Shown here: positions 1-6,843 of the stretch, in pieces | Layout of the letters: each line of letters begins with the position of its first letter | Position numbering within the stretch: the first letter of the stretch is position 1 | Origin: Oscillospiraceae bacterium | Lineage (GTDB): Bacteria; Bacillota; Clostridia; Oscillospirales; Ruminococcaceae | Direction of reading: 5' to 3' | Assembly: GCA_003516865.1 (NCBI GenBank) | Contig: DPBR01000091.1 | Location: forward strand, 1-13,517 | DNA: 13,517 bases | Made by a program: the position numbers and the translations under genes | The notes under the pieces: model-generated | The model's input: only the letters and a program-made list of their open reading frames with translations | What the model was told of the DNA's origin: nothing | Database searches by the model: none

Positions 1-67
1 CCCGCGGGAGCGACTGGAGCGAAGCGACGACTAAAGCGAAGCGTCCCCCGCGGGAGCGACTGGAGCG
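1..67. repeat. GC-rich direct repeat at the window edge
   Basis: A 21-base unit beginning CCCGCGGGAGCGACTGG occurs at 1-21 and again, identical, at 47-67. The bases between and after the copies (22-46, 68-78) are made of degenerate GAGCGA/AAGCGA units. Each copy opens with the palindrome CCCGCGGG. I see no gene in 1-91. The first copy starts exactly at the window edge, so the array may continue to the left. It lies downstream of the stop of the membrane protein gene at 92-820. It does not have a terminator's stem plus T-run. It may belong to a dispersed intergenic repeat family, which cannot be tested from one window. Confidence 0.6.
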
Positions 68-91
68 CGGAGAGCGACCCGTCACCATCGG

Positions 92-820
92 CTACTTCCA
101 CTTTCGGCTATAACTCGGCGATTCGAGGGCGGCGTTTGATGTGTGGAGTTTTACGCGCTTACGGACGGAAACATAATCTGAAATATTGAACGGCTTTTTT
201 TCGGGAGTGTTTTTATACTGTTCAAGATAAAAATTAACTGATTTTTCAAGCCGCTTTGTGTTCCCGAAACGGTCGCGTACAACGAGCGACGGCAATTCCT
301 CATAAAGCCGAATATTAAGCTCGGCGCTGTCGAACTCTAGGTTTCCGTCCTCGTCTATATGATAGCCGAGGCGGTCGGATTCCTGAAAATACGCGCGGAT
401 TTCTCCCGTAAACGTCAGATTGTGCGGGGCGGTTTTCGGGTCGCGCGTTACCGAAATCAACCCCTCGAACGGTATGTAATATAATCTTCGCAATATCTTT
501 TTTTCACCGTAACGCGTAAATTCTCCCGCGTATTCGCTGAATATCATTCCTTTCGGAAAAAAATCAAAGTATGTGTATTTGCTGTGGCGGCGCTTGTATT
601 TCTCCGTGATATATACCGCTGAAAAGCCGAATACCATTCCCAGAAACACAAATCCGCCGATTAACGCAAGCAGCAGATACACTATTTCCGAGCCGAAATT
701 AAGCACAATATTTATCGTGCAGAACGCGCAAACCGCAAATACCGACATCGCGGCAAGCAGCATCATATGCTTCAGGCGGCGAGTGTATTTTTCAACTTCG
801 GCATGGAAAAAGTACTTCAA
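92..820 (-). CDS. hypothetical two-helix membrane protein with a C-terminal cytosolic domain
   Basis: I do not recognise this 242-residue protein. Two hydrophobic segments, about residues 18-40 and 46-70, form a helical hairpin. Basic residues on both outer sides (KYTRRLKH before, EKYKRRHSK after) suggest that both ends are in the cytosol. Residues 80-242 are polar, with alternating hydrophobic stretches (FFPKGMIFSEY, YIPFEGLISV, NLTFTGEIRAYF) that could form a beta-rich fold. The layout resembles small membrane proteins with a bacterial PH-like (YcxB-type) domain, but that is only a shape argument. The start is TTG: GAGGAAG lies upstream at good spacing and overlaps the stop of the transporter gene, 12 bases away, so the two are probably translated from one mRNA. 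The stop is TAG at 92-94. Confidence 0.75.
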   Translation of the reverse strand: MKYFFHAEVEKYTRRLKHMMLLAAMSVFAVCAFCTINIVLNFGSEIVYLLLALIGGFVFLGMVFGFSAVYITEKYKRRHSKYTYFDFFPKGMIFSEYAGEFTRYGEKKILRRLYYIPFEGLISVTRDPKTAPHNLTFTGEIRAYFQESDRLGYHIDEDGNLEFDSAELNIRLYEELPSLVVRDRFGNTKRLEKSVNFYLEQYKNTPEKKPFNISDYVSVRKRVKLHTSNAALESPSYSRKWK

Positions 821-832
821 ATTGTCACTTCC

Positions 833-2029
833 TCATCTTTCCTCGTGCGCGTTCGACTTCGGTATGCTCGCAAAACCGCTGTCAAACGAAATTATACACC
901 TACAACCGGGGAATTTAACCGCGATAAACCGCGATATCTCGTCCTTTATCTCCTGCTCCGACAAGCCGCTGTTCTGCGGAAGCACGCAGTCGAAAATAAC
1001 CTTCGTTTCATCGGAACAGCGTATCGTCCGCAGGTCGTGGATTGTTATGCGGTCGTCAATCTTCTTCGTTATCTCGTTAAGTTCCGCGTTGATTTTCCCT
1101 TCAAAGCTCCCGCCGGAGGCTATCGGGTCGGGGTGAACCAACATATTCAGCCCGTCGCGTAGAAAATCACGCTCGATTTTGTCGATTATCTCGTGGCACT
1201 TCGCAAGCGGCATACTGTCCGGCACCTCAACGTGTACCGAAGCGAACTGCCGACCCGGTCCGTAATCGTGTATCATAAGGTCGTGCGTTCCCACAACCCC
1301 TTTGTACGACAATATTTTTTCGCGTATTCGCTCAACCTGCTCCTCATCGGGCGCTTTCCCCAAAAGCGGGTCCATCGCGTCCTTTATTAAGCCTATGCCG
1401 CTGTACAGAATGAATACCGCAACCGCAGCCGCCATTATCCCGTCAAGCTTTATCCCGAAAAAGTGAGATATCAGATACGCCGCAAGCACCGCGCTTGTCG
1501 TTATCACATCGTTCCTGCTGTCCGCAAAGGTCGCTTTCAGCGCCTCGGAATTGATTTTGCCGTCAAGCTTTCTGTTGAATATCATCATCCAGCATTTCAC
1601 GAGAATTGACGTTCCCAGAACTACCGCCGGCAATACCCCGAACTCTACCTCCGCAGGATTTACTATCTTCTCTATTCCGTCGCGCAGCAGCTCGAAACCG
1701 ATTGCCAAAATCAGCGCCGCAACCACAAACGCCGCAAGATATTCGTATCTTCCGTGCCCATAAGGGTGCTCGCGGTCGGCGGATTTTTCGCTCAGCTTGA
1801 ACCCTATCAGGCTTATCACGCTCGATGACGCGTCCGAGAGATTATTCGCAGCGTCCGCCGTTATCGAAACGCTTCCCGATATCATTCCCGCAATGAATTT
1901 CCCCGCGCACAAAAGCAGATTGCACACTATCCCGACTTTTCCCGAAAGCTTTCCGTATGCCGTTCTCACAGAGGGATTTTCAATATTTTCACTGTCTTTT
2001 ATAAACGTCTTTACAAGAAAATTCGTCAT
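833..2029 (-). CDS. cation diffusion facilitator (CDF) family metal efflux transporter
   Basis: This 398-residue inner-membrane antiporter of the CDF family would export a divalent metal (Zn, Mn or Fe) in exchange for protons. The membrane domain covers about residues 28-220. It has the family signature around TM2 (ITADAANNLSDASSS, N62-xxx-D66, with D59 just before) and TM5 (D170-SRN-D174), plus the HPYGHGRYEY motif after TM2. DxxxD in TM5 is often seen in manganese-type CDFs, but the specificity is not settled by this. A ZT-dimer cytosolic domain follows (about 225-305). About 80 further residues resemble a second ferredoxin-like domain (IHDLRTIRCSDETKVIFD), making it longer than the usual ~300 residues. 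I chose the ATG at 2029 because GGGAGG sits five bases upstream; an in-frame TTG at 2044 overlaps that site. A sigma-A promoter lies directly upstream. Confidence 0.93.
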   Translation of the reverse strand: MTNFLVKTFIKDSENIENPSVRTAYGKLSGKVGIVCNLLLCAGKFIAGMISGSVSITADAANNLSDASSSVISLIGFKLSEKSADREHPYGHGRYEYLAAFVVAALILAIGFELLRDGIEKIVNPAEVEFGVLPAVVLGTSILVKCWMMIFNRKLDGKINSEALKATFADSRNDVITTSAVLAAYLISHFFGIKLDGIMAAAVAVFILYSGIGLIKDAMDPLLGKAPDEEQVERIREKILSYKGVVGTHDLMIHDYGPGRQFASVHVEVPDSMPLAKCHEIIDKIERDFLRDGLNMLVHPDPIASGGSFEGKINAELNEITKKIDDRITIHDLRTIRCSDETKVIFDCVLPQNSGLSEQEIKDEISRFIAVKFPGCRCIISFDSGFASIPKSNAHEER

Positions 2030-2057
2030 AGCGCCCTCCCTCAAATATACTTATTTC

Positions 2058-2087
2058 ATTATATCACCCGAACAAGCGGTTAGTCAA
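2058..2087 (-). promoter_or_regulatory. sigma-A promoter of the CDF transporter unit
   Basis: Read on the minus strand, TTGACT (2087-2082) and TATAAT (2063-2058) are 18 bases apart. That is one mismatch from the vegetative consensus TTGACA/TATAAT. Transcription would begin near 2051, leaving a leader of about 20 bases that contains the GAGGGAGG ribosome-binding site. It would drive the transporter and the membrane protein behind it. No obvious metal-regulator operator palindrome overlaps it. Confidence 0.85.
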
Positions 2088-2103
2088 GAGCAACGCCGCT
2101 CTT
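2086..2103 (-). other. small hairpin overlapping the -35 box
   Basis: AAGAGC (2086-2091) and GCTCTT (2098-2103) form a perfect six-base-pair stem with a six-base loop, 33 bases after the radical SAM gene's stop. Read on the minus strand it is followed by GACTAACC rather than a T-run, so it is a poor terminator for that gene. The T-rich flank (TTATTTCCC) is on the plus-strand side, where no gene is seen. Its last two bases are the first two of the -35 box. Confidence 0.35.
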
Positions 2104-2136
2104 TTATTTCCCTTATTTCGCGCTTTTCTCCGCTGT

Positions 2137-3045
2137 CTATATCCCCGTCAAGTCAAACCTCGGCGTGTACTCCTCTTTCGCCGAGCTTTTTTCCTGCATA
2201 AAGCCTGACAATCCCGCTTCGTATACCGCGTCAAGCGCTTTTTTATACTCGAACGTCGTTATCCTGCGATTCATTTTGCTCAACGCAGGATTGCTTTTTA
2301 CCTCGCCGAACGGCGTATACTGACTCATCAGACTGAACAGGATTTCTCCTCCGAACCGCTCTCCGACGCGCTTTATCACCTCAACGCTGTCCTTGTAGCA
2401 ATTCGGCAGCACCAGATGACGAACTATTGTCCCGCGCAAAAGCGGCTTTGAACCGCAATATTCCTCCGCGTTTTCGTCAAAAACCGGCTTTCCCGTCTGC
2501 CTTATCATCTCCTCGACTGCGTTCATCGCGATATTGAAATAATTCGGCGCTTTTGACAGCTTCACCGCCAGTTCCTCCGAATAATATTTTACATCTGGCA
2601 GGTAAATATCCACCAAACCGTCAAGCATTTTCAGCGTTTCGACGCGCTCGTACCCGCCGCTGTTATACACTATCGGCACGCTTAATCCTTGCTTTTTCGC
2701 TTCTTCAAGCGATTTTTTTATCTTCGGCACATAATGCGTCGGGTTTACCAGATTTATATTCATCGCACCCTGTTCCTCAAGCCCCAGAAATATCTCGCTC
2801 AGGCGCTCCCCGCTTATCTCTCTCCCCACGCTCTTTTGGCTTATCTCACTGTTCTGGCAGAACGCGCACCTCATCACGCAGCCCGTGAAAAATACCGTTC
2901 CGCTTCCGCTTCTCCCGGATATGCACGGCTCTTCCCAGAAGTGCAGCGCCGCCCTCGCCGCTTTTACTTCTTCTCCCATTCCGCAATATCCCCTCTGCTT
3001 ATCCCGCTCAACTCCGCATCTTCGCGGACACAGCTCGCATTTCAA
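2137..3045 (-). CDS. radical SAM Fe-S protein, PflX/COG1313 type
   Basis: A 302-residue radical S-adenosylmethionine protein. The 4Fe-4S cluster motif is C56-VMR-C60-AF-C63 (CxxxCxxC). A second cysteine group at the N-terminus (C3, C6, C10, C21; CELCPRRC...GYC) is typical of the COG1313 family, annotated as putative pyruvate formate-lyase activating enzyme-like proteins. Further family-like segments are NLVNPTHYVP and DVKYYS. The true substrate is unknown for this family, and no pyruvate formate-lyase gene is in the window. I chose the TTG start at 3045 because GAGGGG lies eight bases upstream and the protein then opens on the first cysteine cluster, as in relatives. A GTG at 3054 is possible. 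The frame stays open up to 3141, but that part runs into a hairpin cluster and has no family similarity. No clear promoter is visible upstream. Confidence 0.88.
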   Translation of the reverse strand: MKCELCPRRCGVERDKQRGYCGMGEEVKAARAALHFWEEPCISGRSGSGTVFFTGCVMRCAFCQNSEISQKSVGREISGERLSEIFLGLEEQGAMNINLVNPTHYVPKIKKSLEEAKKQGLSVPIVYNSGGYERVETLKMLDGLVDIYLPDVKYYSEELAVKLSKAPNYFNIAMNAVEEMIRQTGKPVFDENAEEYCGSKPLLRGTIVRHLVLPNCYKDSVEVIKRVGERFGGEILFSLMSQYTPFGEVKSNPALSKMNRRITTFEYKKALDAVYEAGLSGFMQEKSSAKEEYTPRFDLTGI

Positions 3046-3106
3046 CTTTTTCACCCCTCGTTTTCCCGCTTTCCTGTTCTCTCCCGCTTTGCCGGTTCCA
3101 CAACTT

Positions 3107-3189
3107 GCGGTTCTCGTTTGTTTTGCCTTCGGCAAAACCACGGCGCGCAGCGCCGTGAAATTCGCGCAGCGAATTTATACGAGAACCGC
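3107..3189. repeat. 83-nt four-way-junction palindromic element
   Basis: Eleven-base arms GCGGTTCTCGT (3107-3117) and ACGAGAACCGC (3179-3189) pair perfectly and enclose three further perfect stems: 3120-3127/3131-3138 (8 bp), 3139-3145/3151-3157 (7 bp, loop CGCAG) and 3158-3165/3169-3176 (8 bp, loop GCA). Only TT (3118-3119) and AT (3177-3178) remain unpaired at the junction, and the three inner stems abut with no spare base. Read on the plus strand, the first inner stem is capped by a C(UUCG)G tetraloop. The element lies between fliT-like and the radical SAM gene. It may be a nested palindromic mobile repeat or a structured leader; which strand matters is unknown. It is not a tRNA: arm and loop sizes are wrong and there is no GTTC loop. 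Confidence 0.75.
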
Positions 3190-3190
3190 T

Positions 3191-3280
3191 GCTTTTCCGA
3201 AGCCACCCCGTATGGGGTGGGTGAGGAAAAGCACTCCGCCAGGCTTCGCTCTGTCGGGTTTTTCCTGCGGATTACCCGCA
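3191..3280. other. long interrupted hairpin followed by two small hairpins
   Basis: GCTTTTCC (3191-3198) pairs with GGAAAAGC (3225-3232). Inside, CCACCCC (3203-3209) pairs with GGGGTGG (3214-3220) around a four-base loop. The two stems are separated by a symmetric internal loop, GAAG against GTGA, which on plus-strand RNA would allow tandem G-A pairs. Next come an imperfect seven-pair stem (3236-3242/3251-3257, one mismatch) and a five-pair stem TGCGG/CCGCA (3266-3270/3276-3280). With the element at 3107-3189 and the terminator beside it, the interval 3107-3313 is almost wholly self-complementary. No coding frame with a ribosome-binding site is seen here. Confidence 0.6.
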
Positions 3281-3313
3281 AAACAGCCGCCATGCTCAAT
3301 GCTTGACGGCTGT
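3280..3313 (-). terminator. Rho-independent terminator of the flagellar cluster
   Basis: Read on the minus strand, ACAGCCGTCA and TGGCGGCTGT form a ten-pair stem with one G-T wobble and an 11-base loop, ending in TTTT at 3283-3280. It begins seven bases after the stop of the fliT-like gene, as expected for the end of the flgM-to-fliT transcript. Confidence 0.85.
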
Positions 3314-3319
3314 GATTTG

Positions 3320-3805
3320 TTATAGATTGCGGTTAAGCGACTGACCTGTTGCCCTGCCGACAACCGCGCTGTTATAATACCCGATTTTCTGTTTAGTCTG
3401 CTTCAGCGCCTCAAGCTCGCGGCGGGAATCAATATGCTGATTCTTGAACTGTTCCGAAATCACTTTATCCTTGTCGAGAATACGCTGCTTCGCTATCGCT
3501 ATATTCTTCTGCAAAAGCTGAAGCTGCTTGTGTTCATCATCAAGCGGAGTGCTGACGTAACTTCCGTTTATCAGCGCTTTCAGCAGCTCCGATTCTTCCG
3601 GCGTTTCAAACTCAACAACCGCTTCAAGGTCGTCCTTCAGCTCGTCAAGGGTTGTTATAAGCTCGTTTCTGGCAATTACTCCCTCCTGCAGAACCTCAAG
3701 CTCCGCGTTTATCATAGCGTCGGTCTGCTTTTCATATTCCTGAAGCGTCGTGAGGATTTTTTCCATAATCTCCCGCGCTCTCTCGCAGCCAAAAAGTTCA
3801 GCCAT
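3320..3805 (-). CDS. FliT/FlgN-like flagellar export chaperone (coiled coil)
   Basis: A 161-residue, charged, almost wholly helical protein with no membrane segment. Heptad-like patterning over about residues 10-70 and 85-140 suggests a coiled-coil hairpin, as in type III export chaperones. It stands where fliT follows fliS in Bacillus, and a FliT-like role as chaperone of FliD is the natural guess. It is longer than B. subtilis FliT (about 113 residues), and its tail with KQKIGYYNSA is more reminiscent of FlgN-type proteins. No catalytic motif is visible. GAGGGGAG precedes the ATG at a normal distance, and the stop of fliS is 35 bases upstream. It is the last gene before the terminator. I am sure it is a real gene of the cluster and less sure which chaperone family it belongs to. 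Confidence 0.8.
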   Translation of the reverse strand: MAELFGCERAREIMEKILTTLQEYEKQTDAMINAELEVLQEGVIARNELITTLDELKDDLEAVVEFETPEESELLKALINGSYVSTPLDDEHKQLQLLQKNIAIAKQRILDKDKVISEQFKNQHIDSRRELEALKQTKQKIGYYNSAVVGRATGQSLNRNL

Positions 3806-3840
3806 ATTCTCCCCTCTTTCCTCAAGGATTTATCTTTGGT

Positions 3841-4257
3841 TCAGACAGCGCCTTTCTTCTTGTGATTTTTCGCGTCCTGCTCCTCGATTTCCGCCCTCGT
3901 CATCTGACTTATCTGCGTGAACGCGTCGCGAAGCTCACCCACAAGCGGGATTATCTTCTTAACCTCGGCACAGTCCTTGCTTACGTTCGCTTTCACTATC
4001 TCCTTGTAAAAGAAGATATAATATCTTTCAAGCTCCTGCGATATCGGTATTGACATATCAAGCGACTCGCGCAGCGCGTCTATGCAGTCCTCCGCCTTTA
4101 TAAACGCCGCGTTCGCTTTCATATTGTCTTTCGCTTCGACAGAACTTATCGCAATCGCCAACTGACGCTCAATCTCACTGTACAGCTTTATCACAACCTC
4201 AACCGGCGTCATTGTCGTTACCGACTGCTTTTTGTATTCGGAATAAGGATTAATCAT
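3841..4257 (-). CDS. fliS: flagellin export chaperone FliS
   Basis: This 138-residue cytosolic helical chaperone binds the C-terminal disordered part of flagellin and prevents early polymerisation before export. The N-terminal signature NPYSEYKKQSVTTMTPVEVV followed by IKLYSEIERQLAIA matches the family (NPY..Y...S..T.TP.EL...LYDG), and the four-helix pattern continues to about residue 122. The charged tail (EEQDAKNHKKKGAV) is longer than in many relatives. The ATG has GGGAG upstream and lies 48 bases after the fliD stop. The flagellin it serves is not encoded in this window, so it must act on a gene product from elsewhere. Confidence 0.95.
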   Translation of the reverse strand: MINPYSEYKKQSVTTMTPVEVVIKLYSEIERQLAIAISSVEAKDNMKANAAFIKAEDCIDALRESLDMSIPISQELERYYIFFYKEIVKANVSKDCAEVKKIIPLVGELRDAFTQISQMTRAEIEEQDAKNHKKKGAV

Positions 4258-4305
4258 CTTCGTTCTCTCCCGATTCTTCAGAGCATTCCGCTCGTCATTT
4301 TTTCA

Positions 4306-6750
4306 TCAAGTCGATGTTCCGAAACCGCTCAGATAATTTGAAAGGTATGCCGACTGATTGTTGAAATCGCCCATCGCCGACTCAAGATTCGTAAATACCT
4401 TCCACCAATACTCTTCCTTCGCGTCATATCTGTCCTGAAGCTGACTTATGCGCTTCTGAACCGACTCCATCTGACGGTAAATATAATTGTCCTTTGCGGA
4501 AGAACCGCTTGTCGTGCCTGCCTTATTGATAAGCGAACCCTTTGTCTTGCCCGCCGTTCTTACCGCGTTATCGAGAACTTTATTTATCTTCGCCATAATT
4601 CCGTTCTCGGAATCGGTAAACAGCTTCGACACCGCTTCGGGATTTTCGTTAAACGCCTTATTCAACGCGTCCTCGTCAAGCTTCAGCTTTCCGCGCATCA
4701 CGTCCTCGCTGCTCGATTCCAGAATGGACGACGTTTTTATTCCCATATTGTATATGCCGAACTTTGTGCCGTCATCAAGCTTTACCGCACCATAAAGCGC
4801 CGTTCTCATCTGCGACATAATGCTTGATACCGTGGAATCGTGGTAAATTACGCCTTTCTTCGCCGCAGTTTCCCACTTCTCAATCTCCTTTTCGTCCATC
4901 TCCTCTTTCTGCGCGTCGGTGAGCGGGTCGTAGAGATTGTTCTTTTCGTCCCTTGCGGGCGCAGTGCCGATATGTCCGTATATATCGTCAACAAGCTGAT
5001 TGTAATCGGTTACGAAATCCTTGATTGTCTGCTTGATATCGTCATAATTCTTCGATACGCCGACTTCATAGACCTCGCCCGCCGTCATATCTTCGCCGAA
5101 CTTAAAGGTCGTTCCGTCAACCGTGTACATATTTGAATTATGATAAATCTCGGTTCCGTTCAGGTCGAAAATTGCGTTCTGACCCGTTGTGACGGTCGCG
5201 TCAAGCAGCCCGAGTTCCTTCAATATGCGGTTATCCGTGCCGTCGTCGTTCTTTCCGAACTCAATCGTTTCCGCCGAACCCATATTGTTCGAGGTTATCT
5301 TAAAGCTGTTCTCCAGCGTGGAATACGTCATCGTAACGCCCGCGCCGCTCTTATTTACCGCGTCAATAAGATTGGTTATTGTTGCGTTTTCCTCGAGCTC
5401 AATCTTCTTTCCGTTTATCGTGAACGAATACTTCTTCGAATATTCGCCCGTTGTACCGTCAACAGACAGATTGTTTCCGATAATTCCGATATCCTTCAGC
5501 TTCGTTTTCGCCGTAAATCTGTTCGATACCGTACCCTTTTCAAGTCCGAGCGTTCCGCCCTCGACAGACGTCATCGAGAACTCAAGCTTTACGCCGTTCT
5601 TCTTCGCCGTAACAGCGCCCTTATCTATTCCGAACGTAATTCCGTCCTCCGAAAACGCGCTGTTGAGCGCCTTTTCAAGAGCAGCCGTGTTCTTGTCCTT
5701 CGCCGCCTGCGCGCTTGTATAGGTGAACGCTTCGAGCTTTTTCTCGTCAATCTTCGCAGAAGCGCTCAGGTTGTATTCCTCCCTGTATGCAGCCTCTTTG
5801 AGTTTATTATATTCATCAAGAATGGATTCGTTACCCTTGCCGTTTCTGCTGTCGAAATATGTGTCGGAAACGCCCTCGAAAGATACGTTCTTCGTCTTTC
5901 CGCCGATATTCACGGCAACCGTGTTCGTTCCCGTAACCGCGCTCTGCGCCGACACCGCGACAGATTTCGCAAGCTTCGTCAGCCCAAAGCTGCCCTCTTT
6001 TTCCGTTATGCTTACGGACGCGTTTCCGTTAACCTCAAAATCAAGAGTTCCATCGCCTGCGTCCTTTACCTGAAGGAAATAATCGTCAACAACGTCGTCG
6101 CCGTCCTTATCCGCGCCCGTTCTTCCGAACGCCTGTGCAAGCGACTCGTTGAGGCTCTTTATAACGGCGTCCGAAAATGCCGCCATATCAACGTTTCCAT
6201 CAGCGTCAAGCGCGATATTCTCAGCCTTGAACTCAACCGTTTTTGTTACATCGCCGACTTTTACATCAAGGCTGAAGCCATACGTTCTCGTTCCGTCCTC
6301 GTTTGCCGTAAAATTCGAGTTCTTTGCAGCCTTTTCCATATCAAGCGAAAAGCTTTCGGGCATAATTGATTTTCCCGCAGCCGTCGTCGCCGTCGCAAGC
6401 TGCGTCAGCTTAATCTTATAATTACCCTCAACGGAATTTGTCGTTGTCGTTACGTCAAGACCCTTCGGCTTTTCGCCGAGAGTCTTTCCGTTTATCGTGC
6501 TTTTGAAATTATTGAACGAGGACGGGCTTAAAAGATAGCTCTTCTTGTTCAATATATCAAAATACTTGTTCTTGAACTTCGTCAGCTTATCCGTCACATC
6601 ACGATAAGCCTCCTGCTGCCACGTCAGCTTCGTGAGCTTCTTGTTCTGATTGTCAATCTTCGTCTGATAGCTTGACATCATCTGCTCAATCATAGCTTCC
6701 GTGTCATAACCTGTGTTTATTCCAGCCAAACGCATAAGGTCGCTTGCCAT
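4306..6750 (-). CDS. fliD: flagellar filament cap protein FliD (enlarged)
   Basis: FliD forms the cap at the filament tip under which flagellin subunits fold. The N-terminal domain is clear (residues 1-125: LMRLAGINTGYDTEAMIEQM, then VEGNYKIKLTQLATA), as is the C-terminal domain (about 565-814, ending DFNNQSAYLSNYL). At 814 residues it is far larger than the usual 450-550. The extra length lies in the exposed middle: beta-hairpin/helix modules at about 157-242 and 275-392, and a canonical flagellin hook IN motif at 437-490 (YSFTINGKKIELEE...). The module with GDVTKTVEFK and GGKTKNVSFEG resembles those in FlgL of this cluster. There is no cysteine in the protein. The ATG is preceded by AGGAGGAGAG. 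The 93 bases to csrA contain a hairpin but no convincing promoter and no flagellin gene. Confidence 0.96.
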   Translation of the reverse strand: MASDLMRLAGINTGYDTEAMIEQMMSSYQTKIDNQNKKLTKLTWQQEAYRDVTDKLTKFKNKYFDILNKKSYLLSPSSFNNFKSTINGKTLGEKPKGLDVTTTTNSVEGNYKIKLTQLATATTAAGKSIMPESFSLDMEKAAKNSNFTANEDGTRTYGFSLDVKVGDVTKTVEFKAENIALDADGNVDMAAFSDAVIKSLNESLAQAFGRTGADKDGDDVVDDYFLQVKDAGDGTLDFEVNGNASVSITEKEGSFGLTKLAKSVAVSAQSAVTGTNTVAVNIGGKTKNVSFEGVSDTYFDSRNGKGNESILDEYNKLKEAAYREEYNLSASAKIDEKKLEAFTYTSAQAAKDKNTAALEKALNSAFSEDGITFGIDKGAVTAKKNGVKLEFSMTSVEGGTLGLEKGTVSNRFTAKTKLKDIGIIGNNLSVDGTTGEYSKKYSFTINGKKIELEENATITNLIDAVNKSGAGVTMTYSTLENSFKITSNNMGSAETIEFGKNDDGTDNRILKELGLLDATVTTGQNAIFDLNGTEIYHNSNMYTVDGTTFKFGEDMTAGEVYEVGVSKNYDDIKQTIKDFVTDYNQLVDDIYGHIGTAPARDEKNNLYDPLTDAQKEEMDEKEIEKWETAAKKGVIYHDSTVSSIMSQMRTALYGAVKLDDGTKFGIYNMGIKTSSILESSSEDVMRGKLKLDEDALNKAFNENPEAVSKLFTDSENGIMAKINKVLDNAVRTAGKTKGSLINKAGTTSGSSAKDNYIYRQMESVQKRISQLQDRYDAKEEYWWKVFTNLESAMGDFNNQSAYLSNYLSGFGTST

Positions 6751-6794
6751 AATTATCTCTCCTCCTGTTAATGGTCGCCTCTAAAAACCTTGGT

Positions 6795-6822
6795 TGAGTG
6801 AAAGAGCGCAGCGCTCTGCTCA
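6795..6822. other. hairpin between csrA and fliD
   Basis: AGAGCG (6803-6808) and CGCTCT (6812-6817) form a perfect stem with a three-base loop. TGAG (6795-6798) and CTCA (6819-6822) can extend it across a four-against-one internal loop. The T-rich flank (ATTTTTACTTTT) lies on the plus-strand side, so for minus-strand transcripts it is a stem without a U-run. It could be a processing or stability element between the csrA and fliD parts of the message, or nothing. Confidence 0.4.
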
Positions 6823-6843
6823 TTTTTACTTTTCAAACCGTTT

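Noticed and set aside
2086..2103. Rho-independent terminator of the radical SAM gene
   Set aside because: The stem is only 6 bp and is followed by GACTAACC instead of a T-run in the transcribed direction.
2670..2677. Second GCCGATA-like sigma-28 -10 box inside the radical SAM gene
   Set aside because: It is inside a coding region and the position 15 bases upstream lacks TAAA.
3046..3141. Extension of the radical SAM reading frame upstream to 3141
   Set aside because: The extra residues are low-complexity and basic, lie in or next to the hairpin cluster, and lack a ribosome-binding site; GAGGGG followed by TTG at 3045 puts the start at the first family motif.
3107..3189. tRNA-like cloverleaf or CRISPR repeat
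   Set aside because: Four arms are present, but the outer stem is 11 bp, loops are 3-5 bases, there is no anticodon-type seven-base loop or GTTC loop, and no repeat-spacer periodicity is seen.
5140..6369. Long plus-strand open frame (409 codons) opposite fliD
   Set aside because: It is exactly antisense to the strongly supported fliD gene, has an Arg/Leu-rich composition typical of a shadow frame, and shows no recognisable domain.
6756..6770. CsrA binding site on the fliD leader
   Set aside because: Only GGA within the Shine-Dalgarno itself is present; there is no ANGGA hairpin loop or second upstream site, so I do not list it as a feature.
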